A DNA stretch of 64,000 nucleotides. It comes from VFZN01 sp963709325. GTDB lineage: Bacteria; Acidobacteriota; Vicinamibacteria; Vicinamibacterales; UBA2999. The DNA is taken from the NCBI GenBank assembly GCA_963709325.1, contig CAVPVV010000003.1:930001-994000 (forward strand), given 5' to 3'. The translations under genes were made by a program, and so were the position numbers. Positions 17,872 through 25,401 of this stretch are shown here, one piece after another (position 1 is the first letter of the stretch; each line of letters opens with the position of its first letter). The notes below the pieces were generated by a model, which saw only the letters and a program-made list of their open reading frames with translations, was not told where the DNA came from and searched no databases.

Positions 17872-19250
17872 CGCGCACCTCCCTGCGACGGCTTCGCCGC
17901 CGGGCGGCTGTCGATGGACGTGCGGTTGCCAGGAACCAGCCATTTCGCAGCCGCGGCCTTGACGTCTTCGACGGTCACCTTGTCGATCTCGTCCAGGATC
18001 GTGTTGATGCGCCCCGGGTTGTCGTCGAACAGCGCGAAGATGCCGAGCAGGTTGGCGCGCCCGAAGCGGGGCATCGAGCCGCCCTCGAGCTCGTCCAGAA
18101 AAGACGAGCGCACGGTGACCTTCGCCTGCTGGAGCTCGGCTGGCGAGATCCCCTTTTCGCGCACTTCCGCCAGCACGCTTTCGATCGCTGACAGCACCTG
18201 GTCCGCCTTCTTGTCGGCGAGATAGTCCACGCGCATGGTGTAGAGCATCGGCCCTTTCATGTCCCAGTTGCTGCCCAGGAGATTCAGGCCGCCGCCCGAC
18301 GACACGGCGAGCCGCTCCTCGCGTACGAGCTTGCGATGCATGCGGGCGCTGTCGTCGCTGTTCAACAGCGGATCGAGCACGCTCAACGCGAAAAAGTCCT
18401 TCGACATCCGCGCTGGCATGTGCCAGGCCACTGCCAGCGCCGGCGTGCGGGCCAGCTTGTCTTCTCTCGTGAACTGCTTCATCTCGGTCTGAGGCGGCTC
18501 GGACACATCGGCCGCGGCCGGCAGCGTCTGTTTCGGGATCGATCCGAAATGGCGCTCGGCCAGCCTGCGCACGTCAGCAACGGTCGTGTCACCGACCACG
18601 ACGAGCACGGCGTTATTCGGTGCGTAGTAGGTCTTGAAGAAGTTCCGCACGTCTTCGAGCGTGGCCGCTTCGAGCTCGGTCAGGTCGCCGTAGAAGTTGT
18701 GCGCGTTGTGCCAGTTGGTGTTGGCGCGCTCCCAGATCTCCAGCCACTCGAACGCGGCATGGGGCTGGTTCAGCACGTTGACCCGAACCTCCTCGCTGAC
18801 CACGTTCTGCTGGTTCTTCAGGTTCTCGGCGCTCACATCGAGCGAGCGCATGCGGTCGGCCTCGAGCCAGATGGCCCGCTCCAGCCCGTTGACCGGCAGG
18901 GCCTCGAAGTAATTCGTGTAGTCGAACCGGGTCGAGCCGTTGACGACGCCGCCCGCCTCCTGCATGAGGGAGACGTGCTCCATCTTCTTCACCTGGGCCG
19001 AGCCCTGGAACATCATGTGCTCGAAGAGGTGCGCGAACCCGGTGCGGCCTTTCGGCTCGACCCGGAACCCGATGTTGTAGATGACCTCGACGAGCGCAAC
19101 CGGCGCCGTGTGGTCCTCGCTCACCACCACCTTCAGGCCGTTCGGCAGCGTGAAGTACTCCACCGGTACCTTGAATCCCTGGGCTCGTCCCGGCGTGGCG
19201 GTCGCCACGATCACGAGGGCGGCGAGCATTACAAAGTGCGGTCTTGGCAT
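17868..19250 (-). CDS. M16 zinc peptidase, catalytic subunit
   Basis: A 460-residue secreted zinc protease. After the signal peptide (MLAALVIVATATPGRAQG) comes EYFTLPNGLKVVVSEDHTAP and the intact zinc motif in FAHLFEHMMFQGS, with the downstream Glu in NQQNVVSEEVRVN. YYAPNNAVLVVVGD precedes the second domain. It pairs with the inactive subunit encoded just downstream. Start ATG 19250 was preferred over longer frames because it gives a proper signal peptide. Role: degradation of peptides in the periplasm. Its place between the pterin-like genes and the RibD-like gene may be accidental. Confidence 0.92.
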   Translation of the reverse strand: MPRPHFVMLAALVIVATATPGRAQGFKVPVEYFTLPNGLKVVVSEDHTAPVALVEVIYNIGFRVEPKGRTGFAHLFEHMMFQGSAQVKKMEHVSLMQEAGGVVNGSTRFDYTNYFEALPVNGLERAIWLEADRMRSLDVSAENLKNQQNVVSEEVRVNVLNQPHAAFEWLEIWERANTNWHNAHNFYGDLTELEAATLEDVRNFFKTYYAPNNAVLVVVGDTTVADVRRLAERHFGSIPKQTLPAAADVSEPPQTEMKQFTREDKLARTPALAVAWHMPARMSKDFFALSVLDPLLNSDDSARMHRKLVREERLAVSSGGGLNLLGSNWDMKGPMLYTMRVDYLADKKADQVLSAIESVLAEVREKGISPAELQQAKVTVRSSFLDELEGGSMPRFGRANLLGIFALFDDNPGRINTILDEIDKVTVEDVKAAAAKWLVPGNRTSIDSRPAAKPSQGGAR

Positions 19251-19347
19251 CTTGGTCACCGTTCGTGGGCGGTATGGCCCGATTCGGAACTGTAGACGAA
19301 CGAACGCGTTCAACGGTTTCTTGCCGTCGAGCCGCCGGATCGCCGGA

Positions 19348-20310
19348 TCACAGGACGCGCGAGATCCGGGACAGCGCCGGCTCGGGCTCGGCCGTGGACC
19401 GCAAGTCGCAGTCGAACAGCACGTCGCCGCCCATCCGGAACACACGGTAGGACGGCCGCAGGCAATCGCGCAACTGCGCGGGAGGCTGGAGGCGAATCGC
19501 AGGCCGCCCGCCGCCGATGATGACCGGCGCGACCGCCAGGTGCAGGCGATCCAGTAGACCCGCTTCGAGGAACGCCGATACGGTCACACCGCCGCCCTCG
19601 ACGAACACGCGTGCGCAGCCCCGATCGCGCAGCACGCGCAGCAGCGCCGCCGGCGCTCCGCCGGGGCCGTCGCCAGCAACACCGATCACCGGCGCATCGC
19701 CCACCCGGGTCTCGCCGCCCGCCACGTGCTCTTCGAGACAGACGTACAGAGTGGGCGCGGCGCCATCCGAAAACACGCGGAAGCGCGGCGATAGCCGCCG
19801 CGACGGATCGAAAATCACCCGCAAAGGGTCCGGACCCGGCACGTGCCGCGTCGTCAGTTGGGGATCGTCGGCCGCCACCGTCCCGGCGCCGACGACCACG
19901 GCGTCGCAGAGTCCGCGGAGCCAGTGCATGTGAACGACGTTGGCGTGGCCGGTGACGAACTGCGAGTCGCCGGACTCGGTTGCGATGAAACCGTCGAGCG
20001 ACTGCCCGAGATGACCGATCGCGATCGGGCGACGTCGCGTGGCGCTGCACAGTGGAAGGTAGAGGTCGAGGACCTGTCCGCGCGGATCGCCAGGGCCAAT
20101 CGCCGACTTCCAGCCGCGGCCTGGACACCAGACGAGCACCGCGTCGATCGCGCTCGCGTTGACGGCTATCAGACGGCCGTCACGAAAGGCAAATGTGTGG
20201 TTCCGCGGGTCGCCATCCAACGACTCGGCGAACTCGGCCGCGGCCCTTACCAGATCCCAGGCCACATCCTCCGTGGACTCCGGGACGGCGTGCACACCTT
20301 CCTCTGACAC
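19348..20310 (-). CDS. RibD-type (dihydrofolate-reductase fold) reductase with N-terminal extension
   Basis: A 320-residue protein. Residues from about 95 match the RibD C-terminal reductase domain: IAIGHLGQSLDGFIA, LCDAVVVGAGTVAADDPQLTTR, PLRVIFDPSRRLSP, RVFVEGGGVTVSAFLEAGLLDRLHLAVAP. The first 90 residues are not the deaminase domain of RibD but an unassigned extension (WDLVRAAAEF, then IDAVLVWCPGRGWKSAIG). It likely reduces a pyrimidine or pterin ribose with NADPH. Given the GTP cyclohydrolase II and PTPS homologues nearby, it probably belongs to the same pathway although on the other strand. GTG start with TACACT seven bases upstream. Confidence 0.82.
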   Translation of the reverse strand: MSEEGVHAVPESTEDVAWDLVRAAAEFAESLDGDPRNHTFAFRDGRLIAVNASAIDAVLVWCPGRGWKSAIGPGDPRGQVLDLYLPLCSATRRRPIAIGHLGQSLDGFIATESGDSQFVTGHANVVHMHWLRGLCDAVVVGAGTVAADDPQLTTRHVPGPDPLRVIFDPSRRLSPRFRVFSDGAAPTLYVCLEEHVAGGETRVGDAPVIGVAGDGPGGAPAALLRVLRDRGCARVFVEGGGVTVSAFLEAGLLDRLHLAVAPVIIGGGRPAIRLQPPAQLRDCLRPSYRVFRMGGDVLFDCDLRSTAEPEPALSRISRVL

Positions 20311-20407
20311 TTGCAGCAGTGTATTTCAATAAGCATTCCCTCGAAGCGCCGCGACCGAGGCCACGAGACTCTCAAGACCTCGCGGTGACCTCGACTACAC
20401 TGCGGCA
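20311..20407. promoter_or_regulatory. divergent leaderless promoters (RibD-like and DUF1326 genes)
   Basis: On the minus strand TACACT (20323 down to 20318) stands seven bases before the GTG at 20310. On the plus strand TACACT (20396-20401) stands six bases before the ATG at 20408. Both imply transcripts starting at the start codon. No clear -35 is seen for either. Confidence 0.5.
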
Positions 20408-21028
20408 ATGTCTTCGTCCCCGCAGACTCCGTGGCACGCGCGCGGACTGCTGTTCGAGAACTGCAGTTGCCAGCTCGTCTGCCCCGGACACATGCACTTC
20501 AGCCAGGCGTGCACCCACGAGCGATGCCTCGGCTACTGGGCGATCCGCATCGACGAGGGCACCTACGGCGACATCCCGCTGTCAGGCGTCAGGGCGTTCA
20601 TCGCTTTCGACTGCCCGCAGCACATGATTGAGGGCAACTGGACCGAGGTCGTGATCATCGACGATGCGGCGACCGCGGCTCAACGCGTCGCGGTCGAGGC
20701 GATTCTGCAGGGGCGGGCCGGCGGCTCGTGGTCGCTGCTGGCCAAATTCGTGTCGCGATGGCTCGACACCCAGTACCGGCCGATCGAGTTCACCGAAGAG
20801 CCGAATGCGAAGCACGCGCGCATCCCCGGTCTGCTCGACGCCTCGATTACCGACATCAAGGGCCGCGACCGATCCAAGCCGGTCGAGTTCGAGAACATCT
20901 TCAACCAGATCCACGCGCCGAGGCAGGTGCTCGCCCTCGGGAGCACGACCTATGACGACGGAGTGATCCGGATCGCGACGAAGCAGACCCACGGCCTGCA
21001 CTCCAGGTTCGAGTGGATCGTCAACTGA
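20408..21028 (+). CDS. DUF1326 domain protein
   Basis: A 206-residue protein, DUF1326 family. FENCSCQLVCPGHMHFSQACTHERC at the N-terminus is the family's cysteine-rich start. The remainder has the expected FEWIVN ending. Function is unknown; the cysteines and His suggest metal binding. It overlaps the following DUF2182 membrane protein by 16 bp, and this gene pair is conserved in many bacteria, which suggests a complex. ATG chosen because TACACT is six bases upstream. Confidence 0.85.
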   Translation: MSSSPQTPWHARGLLFENCSCQLVCPGHMHFSQACTHERCLGYWAIRIDEGTYGDIPLSGVRAFIAFDCPQHMIEGNWTEVVIIDDAATAAQRVAVEAILQGRAGGSWSLLAKFVSRWLDTQYRPIEFTEEPNAKHARIPGLLDASITDIKGRDRSKPVEFENIFNQIHAPRQVLALGSTTYDDGVIRIATKQTHGLHSRFEWIVN

Positions 21029-21747
21029 GCAACAACAACGCCGCGGCCGCGGCAATTGTCGCCGGCGCTGCCTTGGTTGCCGCCGGTTTCGCATCGGCGC
21101 TCGCCTCGGGAGCGCCGCTGCTTCATCCGCACGAGACGGCACCCACCGCCAGCGGCTTCCTCTCGGCCGTTGTGATGTGGCAGGCGATGATGATCGCGAT
21201 GATGACGCCCACGGTTGCTCCGTGGGTGACCGCGTTCGGCCGGCTCATGCCCGTACCAGCGGGCAGCCGGGCAGCAGCCGGATCGCTGGCCTTCGCCTTC
21301 GGCTACTTTGCGGTGTGGCTTGCGTACAGCGTCGCGGCTGCGGCGCTGCAGGTCGCGCTGTCGGTCGCGGGTCTCGTTGGCGCTCACGGCGCTCCGCCTC
21401 GGGTCGCGGCGCTCGTGCTGATCGCGGCGGGGGTGTTTCAGTTCGCGCCTGTTCGCCAGGCGTGCCTCACGCATTGCCGGAATCCGATCAGCTATCTCCT
21501 GACCAGGTGGCGGACCGGGCCCCCAAGCGCATTCCGGTTGGGACTGGCTCACGGCGCCTACTGCGTCGGGTGCTGCTGGCTGCTGATGTTGACCGGCCTC
21601 GCCGTCGGCCTCATGAACCTCGCGTGGATGGCGCTCGTTACGGTCGCGGTGGCAGTCGAGCAGACCGCGCCCGGAGGCGTCTGGGTTGGGCGCGCCCTTG
21701 GCGCGGGACTGATCGCCTGGGGCGCGGTTCTGGCCTGGCCCGCTTGA
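21013..21747 (+). CDS. DUF2182 integral membrane protein
   Basis: A 244-residue membrane protein with about six TM helices. The family signature is visible in MWQAMMIAMMTPTVAPWV, a Met-rich helix, and in QFAPVRQACLTHCRNP and HGAYCVGCCWLLML, which are rich in Cys and His. These have led to the label predicted metal-binding membrane protein. The start (GTG) lies inside the end of the DUF1326 gene. Together they may handle copper or another thiophilic metal; this is inference from residues and from the conserved pairing. Confidence 0.85.
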   Translation: MDRQLSNNNAAAAAIVAGAALVAAGFASALASGAPLLHPHETAPTASGFLSAVVMWQAMMIAMMTPTVAPWVTAFGRLMPVPAGSRAAAGSLAFAFGYFAVWLAYSVAAAALQVALSVAGLVGAHGAPPRVAALVLIAAGVFQFAPVRQACLTHCRNPISYLLTRWRTGPPSAFRLGLAHGAYCVGCCWLLMLTGLAVGLMNLAWMALVTVAVAVEQTAPGGVWVGRALGAGLIAWGAVLAWPA

Positions 21748-21793
21748 AGGTCCTAATGGAATATAAGGCACGATGCCGGGTTCGAGAAAACCG

Positions 21794-21826
21794 TTGATAC
21801 GCTCCACTCGCGGTCTCGTATACAGT
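21794..21826 (+). promoter_or_regulatory. possible promoter of the NHL pair
   Basis: TTGATA at 21794-21799 and TATACA at 21819-21824 stand 19 bases apart, upstream of the two NHL genes. The first gene also has GGAGG and AGAGG before its ATG at 21868, so this transcript has a normal leader. Spacing is slightly long. Confidence 0.35.
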
Positions 21827-21867
21827 TCGACTCGCTTGGGTGTCCACTCGTCTGGAGGCTAAGAGGT

Positions 21868-22956
21868 ATGACCCGTGCTTTAGCGTTCTTCCTGCTGGTC
21901 GTGGCGCTCGCCGCCAGCCTGCCGCGCCTGGGGCTGCCGCTGGCCGCGCAGTCGCGGGCCACGGCCACCGGCGTCGCGGTGATACCGCACGAAGCCGTGG
22001 CCAATTTCTTCAAGAACCCGCCGGGCATCTACACCGGCGAGAACATGGGCATCGCCACGAACTCGAAGGGCAACATCTTCATCTACCACCGCGCCAACGA
22101 GACGCGGCTGTTCGAGTACACCCCTCAGGGACAGTTCGTGCGCGAGATCGGCCGCGGCAACTACGGCTTCGCGTTCGCGCACTCGGTCCGCGTCGACGCC
22201 CAGGACAACATCTGGGCGGTGGACGAAGGGACCGACATGCTGGTCAAGTTCAGCCCCGAGGGGCGGGTGCTGATGGTGATCGGGCGCCGGACGGACCCGG
22301 TCGAGGAGACCGGCAACATGCCGGGACAAGGCGCGTATCACGGCCGCAACGAGAAGTACCGCTTCGGCCGGCAGACCGACGTGGCCTTCGATCAGCAGGG
22401 CAACATCTTCGTGTCCGACGGCTACTTCGACGGACGCGTGGTGAAGTACGACAAGACCGGCCGGTTCATAAAGGCGGTGGGCAAGCGCGGCAACGGCAAC
22501 CTCGAGTTCAACACGCCCCACTCAATCGCGACCGACTTCAAGGGCAACGTCTACGTCGGCGACCGCGGCAATCAGCGCGTGCAGGTGCTCGACAACGATC
22601 TCAACTGGAAGGCGAACTACACCAACGTCGGCAACCCGTGGGCGGTGTGCGTATCGGGCGGCCCCGGCCCGAAGGACCCTGGGAAGCAATACCTGTTCGT
22701 GTCCAACTCGTGGCCTGACAGCGCGCCGGCAGCGCAGGCGGAATACACCGGCGAGGTCTACATGATGGAGCTCGACGGCACCATCGTCGGCAAGTTCGGA
22801 CGCGCCGGGAAGGCGCCCGGCGAGTTCGCCACCATCCATCAGATGGACTGCCGCGATCCGCGGACGATCTACACGGCGGAAATCAACGACTGGCGCTCGC
22901 AGAAGATCCTGCTGAAGCCGTCCAACACGACCAGCGCGCAGGGAGCAGGGCGATGA
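21868..22956 (+). CDS. secreted NHL-repeat beta-propeller protein
   Basis: A 362-residue exported protein with signal peptide (ALAFFLLVVALAASLPRLG). NHL blades repeat as MGIATNSKGNIFIYHRANE, SVRVDAQDNIWAVDEGTDML, DVAFDQQGNIFVSDGYFDGRV, SIATDFKGNVYVGDRGNQRVQVL and a last blade IYTAEINDWRSQKILLK. It is probably a periplasmic or surface scaffold; some relatives are lyases, but catalytic residues cannot be named. The next NHL gene overlaps by 4 bp (ATGA), so both are made together. Confidence 0.82.
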   Translation: MTRALAFFLLVVALAASLPRLGLPLAAQSRATATGVAVIPHEAVANFFKNPPGIYTGENMGIATNSKGNIFIYHRANETRLFEYTPQGQFVREIGRGNYGFAFAHSVRVDAQDNIWAVDEGTDMLVKFSPEGRVLMVIGRRTDPVEETGNMPGQGAYHGRNEKYRFGRQTDVAFDQQGNIFVSDGYFDGRVVKYDKTGRFIKAVGKRGNGNLEFNTPHSIATDFKGNVYVGDRGNQRVQVLDNDLNWKANYTNVGNPWAVCVSGGPGPKDPGKQYLFVSNSWPDSAPAAQAEYTGEVYMMELDGTIVGKFGRAGKAPGEFATIHQMDCRDPRTIYTAEINDWRSQKILLKPSNTTSAQGAGR

Positions 22957-24131
22957 GCGCGGCCAGGCAGAAGGCACAAGGCACAAGGCCAAAGGCTCGA
23001 CTCGCTGGCGCCGCGCTGCTGGCGCTGGTCATCGCCGGCGGCTCGATTGCGGCGCAGAACACCGCCGAGATCGCGTTCGATACCAACGCGGATCTCCTGC
23101 GGACACCAACCGACGTCTTCGTCGGTGAAGTCGGCGGCGTCGGGACGAATTCGAAGGGGCAGATCTTCGTCTACACGCGGACCGGCCATCCCTACGGCAC
23201 CCTCGGCGACAACCGCACGTTCTATCGCGGCGGCTCGCGGCTGTTCCAGTTCGACCCCAACGGCAAGTTCGTTCGCGAGCTGGGCCAGGACGTCTACGGC
23301 TTCAACGCCGCGTTCGGGCTCCGCATCGATCCCCAGGACAACATCTGGACACTCGATGAAGGCGCGAACCAGGTCGTGAAGTTTGACAGCGAGGGCCGCG
23401 TGGCGCTGGTGCTCGGCCGCAAGCCGGAGGCCATCAACGTCCGGGCGCGGCAGGCGCCTGGCCCGCCGGAGGGCGGGGCGGCCGGCGGCGGAGCGGGTGG
23501 CGGCGGCGCAGCCGCTGGCGGCGGCGCCGGGGCCGGTGGCGGAGCCGCAGCCAACCGTCGCCCGGGAGAGGGCACGCCGGGCTCCACGTTCAGCAAGCCC
23601 AGCGACGTGGCCTGGGACAAGGCCGGCAACATCTACGTCGCCGACGGGATGGGCGCGAACAACCGGGTTGCTAAGTTCGACAAGGACGGTCGCTTCATCA
23701 AGCAGTGGGGCTCGACCGGCACCGAGCAGGGCCAGTTCCGGGGCGTGAAGGCGATTGCCATCGACGCGCAGGGCGACGTCTACGTCGCTGACCTCGGCAA
23801 CAAGCGCATCCAGGTGTTCGATGGCGACGGCACGTTCAAGCGCCAGTTCGCTGGCGTCGGAACGCCGCTGACGATGTGCATGACGCGCGGGGCGACGCAG
23901 TATCTCTACGTCTCGCACTCCGGAGATCCCGATGGGATGGAGGACGCCGCCATCTACAAGGTGCGCCTCGACGGCGGAGTCGTCGGAAAGTTCGGCTCGG
24001 CCGGAAAGCTGCCCAAGGAGTTCGGTCTCGCCAATTCGATCGACTGCCGCAGCGAGAACGACCTGCTCGTCGGTGAGATGACGAACTGGCGAATTCAGAA
24101 AATCTCGCTGAAGAGCGCGACAGCTCGCTGA
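22953..24131 (+). CDS. secreted NHL-repeat protein with repeat-derived N-terminus and Gly/Ala-rich loop
   Basis: A 392-residue paralogue of the preceding gene. Residues 5-17 (RQKAQGTRPKARL) are encoded by heptamer units of the CAGAAGG family and form the basic n-region of the signal peptide, before AGAALLALVIAGGSIAAQ. Blades: GGVGTNSKGQIFVYTRTGH, LRIDPQDNIWTLDEGANQV, DVAWDKAGNIYVADGMGANNRV, IAIDAQGDVYVADLGNKRIQVF. A loop of about 40 residues made mostly of Gly and Ala (around residues 173-205) interrupts the propeller and looks like a slippage-prone insertion. Function unknown. Confidence 0.82.
   Translation: MSAARQKAQGTRPKARLAGAALLALVIAGGSIAAQNTAEIAFDTNADLLRTPTDVFVGEVGGVGTNSKGQIFVYTRTGHPYGTLGDNRTFYRGGSRLFQFDPNGKFVRELGQDVYGFNAAFGLRIDPQDNIWTLDEGANQVVKFDSEGRVALVLGRKPEAINVRARQAPGPPEGGAAGGGAGGGGAAAGGGAGAGGGAAANRRPGEGTPGSTFSKPSDVAWDKAGNIYVADGMGANNRVAKFDKDGRFIKQWGSTGTEQGQFRGVKAIAIDAQGDVYVADLGNKRIQVFDGDGTFKRQFAGVGTPLTMCMTRGATQYLYVSHSGDPDGMEDAAIYKVRLDGGVVGKFGSAGKLPKEFGLANSIDCRSENDLLVGEMTNWRIQKISLKSATAR
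22967..22998. repeat. heptamer units inside a coding start (CAGAAGG family)
   Basis: Four or five 7-bp units of CAGAAGG/CACAAGG type lie within codons 5-16 of the second NHL gene. The consensus is the same as in the arrays at 10.66 and 24.13 kb. Confidence 0.75.
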
Positions 24132-24226
24132 CAAGGCAGAAGGCACAAGGCAGAAGGCACAAGGCAGAAGGCAGAAGCAAAGGCAGCAACATTTTTGCCT
24201 TTTTGCCTTCTGCCTTTTGCCTTGCC
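24132..24226. terminator. long heptamer-repeat hairpin between convergent genes
   Basis: The left arm is six units of CAGAAGG/CACAAGG starting right after the TGA of the NHL gene. The right arm is the reverse complement, CCTTTTG/CCTTCTG units, ending next to the stop of the convergent yceI gene. The loop is about ten bases, and T-runs follow each arm, so it can terminate transcription from both sides. The arms pair with few mismatches over about 28 bp. Confidence 0.75.
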
Positions 24227-24228
24227 CG

Positions 24229-24768
24229 TTACTTCCCCGCCGCCTGCACCGACAGGCTCACCTTCACGTCGTCGCCGACCAGGAAGCCGCCGGTCTCGAG
24301 GGCCGCGTTCCAGGTCAGTCCGTAATCCTTCCGGTTCAGCGCGACTTCGCCCTCGAACGCGATCTTCTGGTTGCCCCAGGGATCCACTGCCGCGCCGAGA
24401 TAGCTCACGGGGATCACCACCTGCCTCGTCACGCCGCGCATCGTCAGATCGCCGGTGACCTCGAATTCGTCGTTCCCCTTCGGCGCGATCGCGGTGCTGC
24501 GGAACGTGATCGTCGGGTACTGGTCGACTGCGAAGAAGTCGGCGGAGCGCAGGTGCGCGTCGCGGTCGGCGACGCCGGTGTCGATGCTGCCGGCCTGAAT
24601 ACTGAAGGTCACCGTAGAGCGCTGCGGCTCGGCCTCGTCGAACGCGATGGCGCCGTCGAAGTCGGTGAACCGGCCGCGCACCTTGCTGATCAGGTGCCGT
24701 ACCTGGAAGGCCGCTTCGGAGTGGGTCTTGTCGATCTGGAACGTGCGGGTGGCGGTGGCGGTAGTCAT
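24229..24768 (-). CDS. YceI family polyisoprenoid-binding protein, cytoplasmic type
   Basis: A 179-residue lipocalin-like YceI protein. FQIDKTHSEAAFQVRHLISKVRGRFTDFDG is the family start, and DRDAHLRSADFFAVDQYPTITFRS and LTMRGVTRQVVIPV are the typical middle blocks. There is no signal peptide, unlike the periplasmic E. coli YceI, so it acts in the cytoplasm. It likely binds an isoprenoid or fatty compound. AGGAG lies just upstream of the ATG. The operator shared with the neighbouring marR gene lies 32 bp before the start. Confidence 0.92.
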   Translation of the reverse strand: MTTATATRTFQIDKTHSEAAFQVRHLISKVRGRFTDFDGAIAFDEAEPQRSTVTFSIQAGSIDTGVADRDAHLRSADFFAVDQYPTITFRSTAIAPKGNDEFEVTGDLTMRGVTRQVVIPVSYLGAAVDPWGNQKIAFEGEVALNRKDYGLTWNAALETGGFLVGDDVKVSLSVQAAGK

Positions 24769-24799
24769 GGTTTTCTCCTATTTAGCTGTTCAAACTGTA

Positions 24800-24813
24800 A
24801 GTGTTTAAACACT
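24800..24813. promoter_or_regulatory. MarR operator in front of yceI
   Basis: AGTGTTTAAACACT is a perfect 14-bp palindrome. It directly abuts TACAGT (24799 down to 24794), a likely -10 for yceI. A second half-like sequence, GTTCAAAC, lies at 24788-24795. The core GTGTTTAAACAC is identical to the one in the marR promoter. Confidence 0.75.
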
Positions 24814-24856
24814 CATTTGAGACGCCGAAACCCGGAAAAGGTGTCGCGTGGTCACC

Positions 24857-25327
24857 TTACTCCTCGGTATCGCGCAGCTCAGCCAGGGTGTCGGTCAGCT
24901 GCCGGAGCTTTTGCTGGCCGATGCCGCGCAGCCGCTCCTTGTGAAATGCCCGCACTGGCCCGTCGAGGCGGGCGAGCACGTCCAGGCCCTTGGGGGTGAT
25001 GTGGGTCCGCACCAGCCGGCGATCGCTATCTTCGCGGGCCCGGCCGATGAGCTTCTGATCGGTCATCCGGTCGAGCAGGCGCGTCACGTCCGGCACGGGT
25101 CGCAGCAGCCGAGCCCCGATCTCGTTCCTGCACAAGCCGGCGTCGCCTGCGCCGCGCAGAATACGGAGCACGTTGTACTGCGTCGGCGTGAGGCCGTGGG
25201 GCTTGAGCACCTGCACCATGGCGTGCTCGAGCAATGCCGCCGTCCTCGCGATGCTGAGGTGCGTTTCCTCCTCGAGCAGGTCGAACGGCTTGTTCTGTTT
25301 CAGCTCGATGTGGAGCGGGCGGGCCAC
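24857..25327 (-). CDS. MarR family transcriptional regulator
   Basis: A 156-residue winged-helix protein. SIARTAALLEHAMVQVLKPHGLTPTQYNVLRILRG leads into the recognition region NEIGARLLRPVPDVTRLLDRMTDQKLIGR and the wing EDSDRRLVRTHITPKGLDVL. Members of this family bind palindromes as dimers and release DNA when a small ligand or oxidant is present. A 12-bp palindrome in its own promoter and a copy before yceI indicate autoregulation and control of yceI. GTG start six bases after TATATT: leaderless. Confidence 0.92.
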   Translation of the reverse strand: MARPLHIELKQNKPFDLLEEETHLSIARTAALLEHAMVQVLKPHGLTPTQYNVLRILRGAGDAGLCRNEIGARLLRPVPDVTRLLDRMTDQKLIGRAREDSDRRLVRTHITPKGLDVLARLDGPVRAFHKERLRGIGQQKLRQLTDTLAELRDTEE

Positions 25328-25333
25328 GATCGA

Positions 25334-25362
25334 AATATACGTGTTTAAACACCTATTGTCAA
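25334..25362 (-). promoter_or_regulatory. marR promoter with embedded operator
   Basis: Reading the minus strand, TTGACA (25362-25357), 17 bases and TATATT (25339-25334) make a near-consensus sigma70 promoter. The palindrome GTGTTTAAACAC (25341-25352) lies in the spacer, one base before the -10, so a bound MarR dimer would block polymerase. The GTG start at 25327 follows six bases after the -10. Confidence 0.82.
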
Positions 25363-25389
25363 GGACGGCCGTGGGGACAGGCCTTTTGC

Positions 25390-25401
25390 GATAATTCGGC
25401 C
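25390..25401 (+). promoter_or_regulatory. -10 element of leaderless MFS transcript
   Basis: GATAAT at 25390-25395 is followed by six bases and the GTG start at 25402. It is 37 bp from the MarR palindrome, so the transporter may be under the same control. Confidence 0.5.

Noticed and set aside
16684..18225. Plus-strand frame of 513 codons over the M16 pair
   Set aside because: Shadow frame; the opposite strand has intact protease motifs.
21770..21800. tRNA-like GGTTCGA-type loop
   Set aside because: No acceptor stem or anticodon arm can be built around it.
3903..24226. CRISPR array as explanation of the short direct repeats
   Set aside because: Units are 7 bp without spacers and no cas gene is present.
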